Origin: Crocinitomicaceae bacterium
GTDB taxonomy: Bacteria > Bacteroidota > Bacteroidia > Flavobacteriales_D > Crocinitomicaceae
NCBI GenBank assembly: GCA_030833265.1
Contig: JAURHO010000099.1
Span: 1-6,119 of the forward strand
Length of the DNA: 6,119 nucleotides
Reading direction: 5' to 3'
Position numbers and translations under genes: made by a program. Below, piece by piece: positions 5,738-6,119 of the stretch; position 1 is the first letter of the stretch, and each line of letters begins with the position of its first letter. The notes under the pieces were generated by a model, which was not told the origin of the DNA, made no database searches, and was given only the letters and a program-made list of their open reading frames with translations.

Positions 5738-6119
5738 TCAAAGTAGGAATCATTATGGGCAGCAAATCTGACTGGCCTATTATGCAAGAAGCACAGAAAA
5801 TACTTGCTGAATTTGGTATAGCAACAGAGGCTGATGTAGTTTCAGCTCACCGCACGCCTGAAAAAATGGTAGCCTATGCTAAAAATGCAGCAAACCGCGG
5901 TTTGCAAGTCATTATTGCTGGTGCAGGCGGGGCAGCGCATCTACCGGGCATGGTCGCTTCCATGACACCGCTTCCTGTCATTGGTGTTCCCATCAAATCT
6001 TCAAACTCCATCGATGGCTGGGATTCCATCCTGAGCATCCTTCAAATGCCCAACGGTATTCCTGTCGCAACAGTAGCGCTCAACGCTGCAAAAAACGCCG
6101 GCATCCTCGCTGCAAGAAT
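5734..6119 (+). CDS. purE: PurE, N5-carboxyaminoimidazole ribonucleotide mutase (cut by the window edge)
   Basis: The first 128 codons of a class I PurE, the cytoplasmic enzyme that converts N5-CAIR to CAIR in de novo purine synthesis, usually working with PurK. Diagnostic segments in order are GSKSDWP (9-15), SAHRTP (37-42), AGAGGAAHLPGM (62-73), LPVIGVPIKSS (80-90), SILQMPNGIPVATVAL (101-116) and NAGILAA (121-127). H39 is the counterpart of the catalytic His45 of the E. coli enzyme, and the phosphate/ribose-binding Ser-Asp pair is S12-D13. The SAHRTP form and the overall pattern fit the mutase rather than the class II carboxylase, though that distinction was judged by eye. About 30-40 C-terminal residues should lie beyond the window. 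The start at 5734 overlaps the tatA-like stop by 4 bp (ATGA), with no Shine-Dalgarno sequence, so it probably depends on translation of the gene before it. Confidence 0.96.
   Translation, partial: MIKVGIIMGSKSDWPIMQEAQKILAEFGIATEADVVSAHRTPEKMVAYAKNAANRGLQVIIAGAGGAAHLPGMVASMTPLPVIGVPIKSSNSIDGWDSILSILQMPNGIPVATVALNAAKNAGILAAR

Overview
The window looks like part of a Bacteroidota (Bacteroidetes) chromosome, perhaps flavobacterial, although the lineage below phylum is a guess. The basis is a set of independent signs. The gene set fits: bacillithiol BshC, a fused isobutyryl-CoA mutase (IcmF), a CxxCxxCC (YkgJ) protein and a long-tailed TatA-like protein. None of the seven starts has a Shine-Dalgarno sequence, which is typical of this phylum. 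Octamers matching the Bacteroidetes -7 promoter element TAnnTTTG lie in three short intergenic gaps. Base composition is moderate. There are no transposases, phage genes, RNA genes or CRISPR repeats. This is compact core-type DNA, and almost every base is coding.

The layout is divergent. Leftward from about 4155, on the minus strand, come a cysteine-cluster protein (3652-4155), the large icmF gene (224-3616) and the first 72 codons of bshC (1-217, running off the left edge). Rightward from 4196, on the plus strand, come an 81-residue protein that I do not recognise (4196-4441), a short-chain dehydrogenase/reductase (4444-5217), a TatA/TatB-family protein (5243-5737) and the first 128 codons of purE (5734-6119, running off the right edge). 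The two arms share a gap of only 40 bp.

The longest gene is the most informative. It carries a B12-binding domain, a MeaB-type GTPase chaperone and a mutase domain in one chain of 1130 residues. The two substrate-specificity positions read Phe and Gln, as in isobutyryl-CoA mutase, rather than the Tyr and Arg of methylmalonyl-CoA mutase. The rightward genes are packed tightly (2-bp gap, 25-bp gap, then a 4-bp ATGA overlap), so they may be cotranscribed. Their functions (reductase, membrane translocase component, purine synthesis) do not form one obvious pathway.

I found no convincing new biological system. The points worth a second look are the short N-terminus of BshC, the IcmF specificity signature, a perfect inverted repeat that overlaps both the end of the cysteine-cluster gene and the putative icmF promoter, the possible leaderless start of the tatA-like gene, and the unrecognised 81-residue protein.
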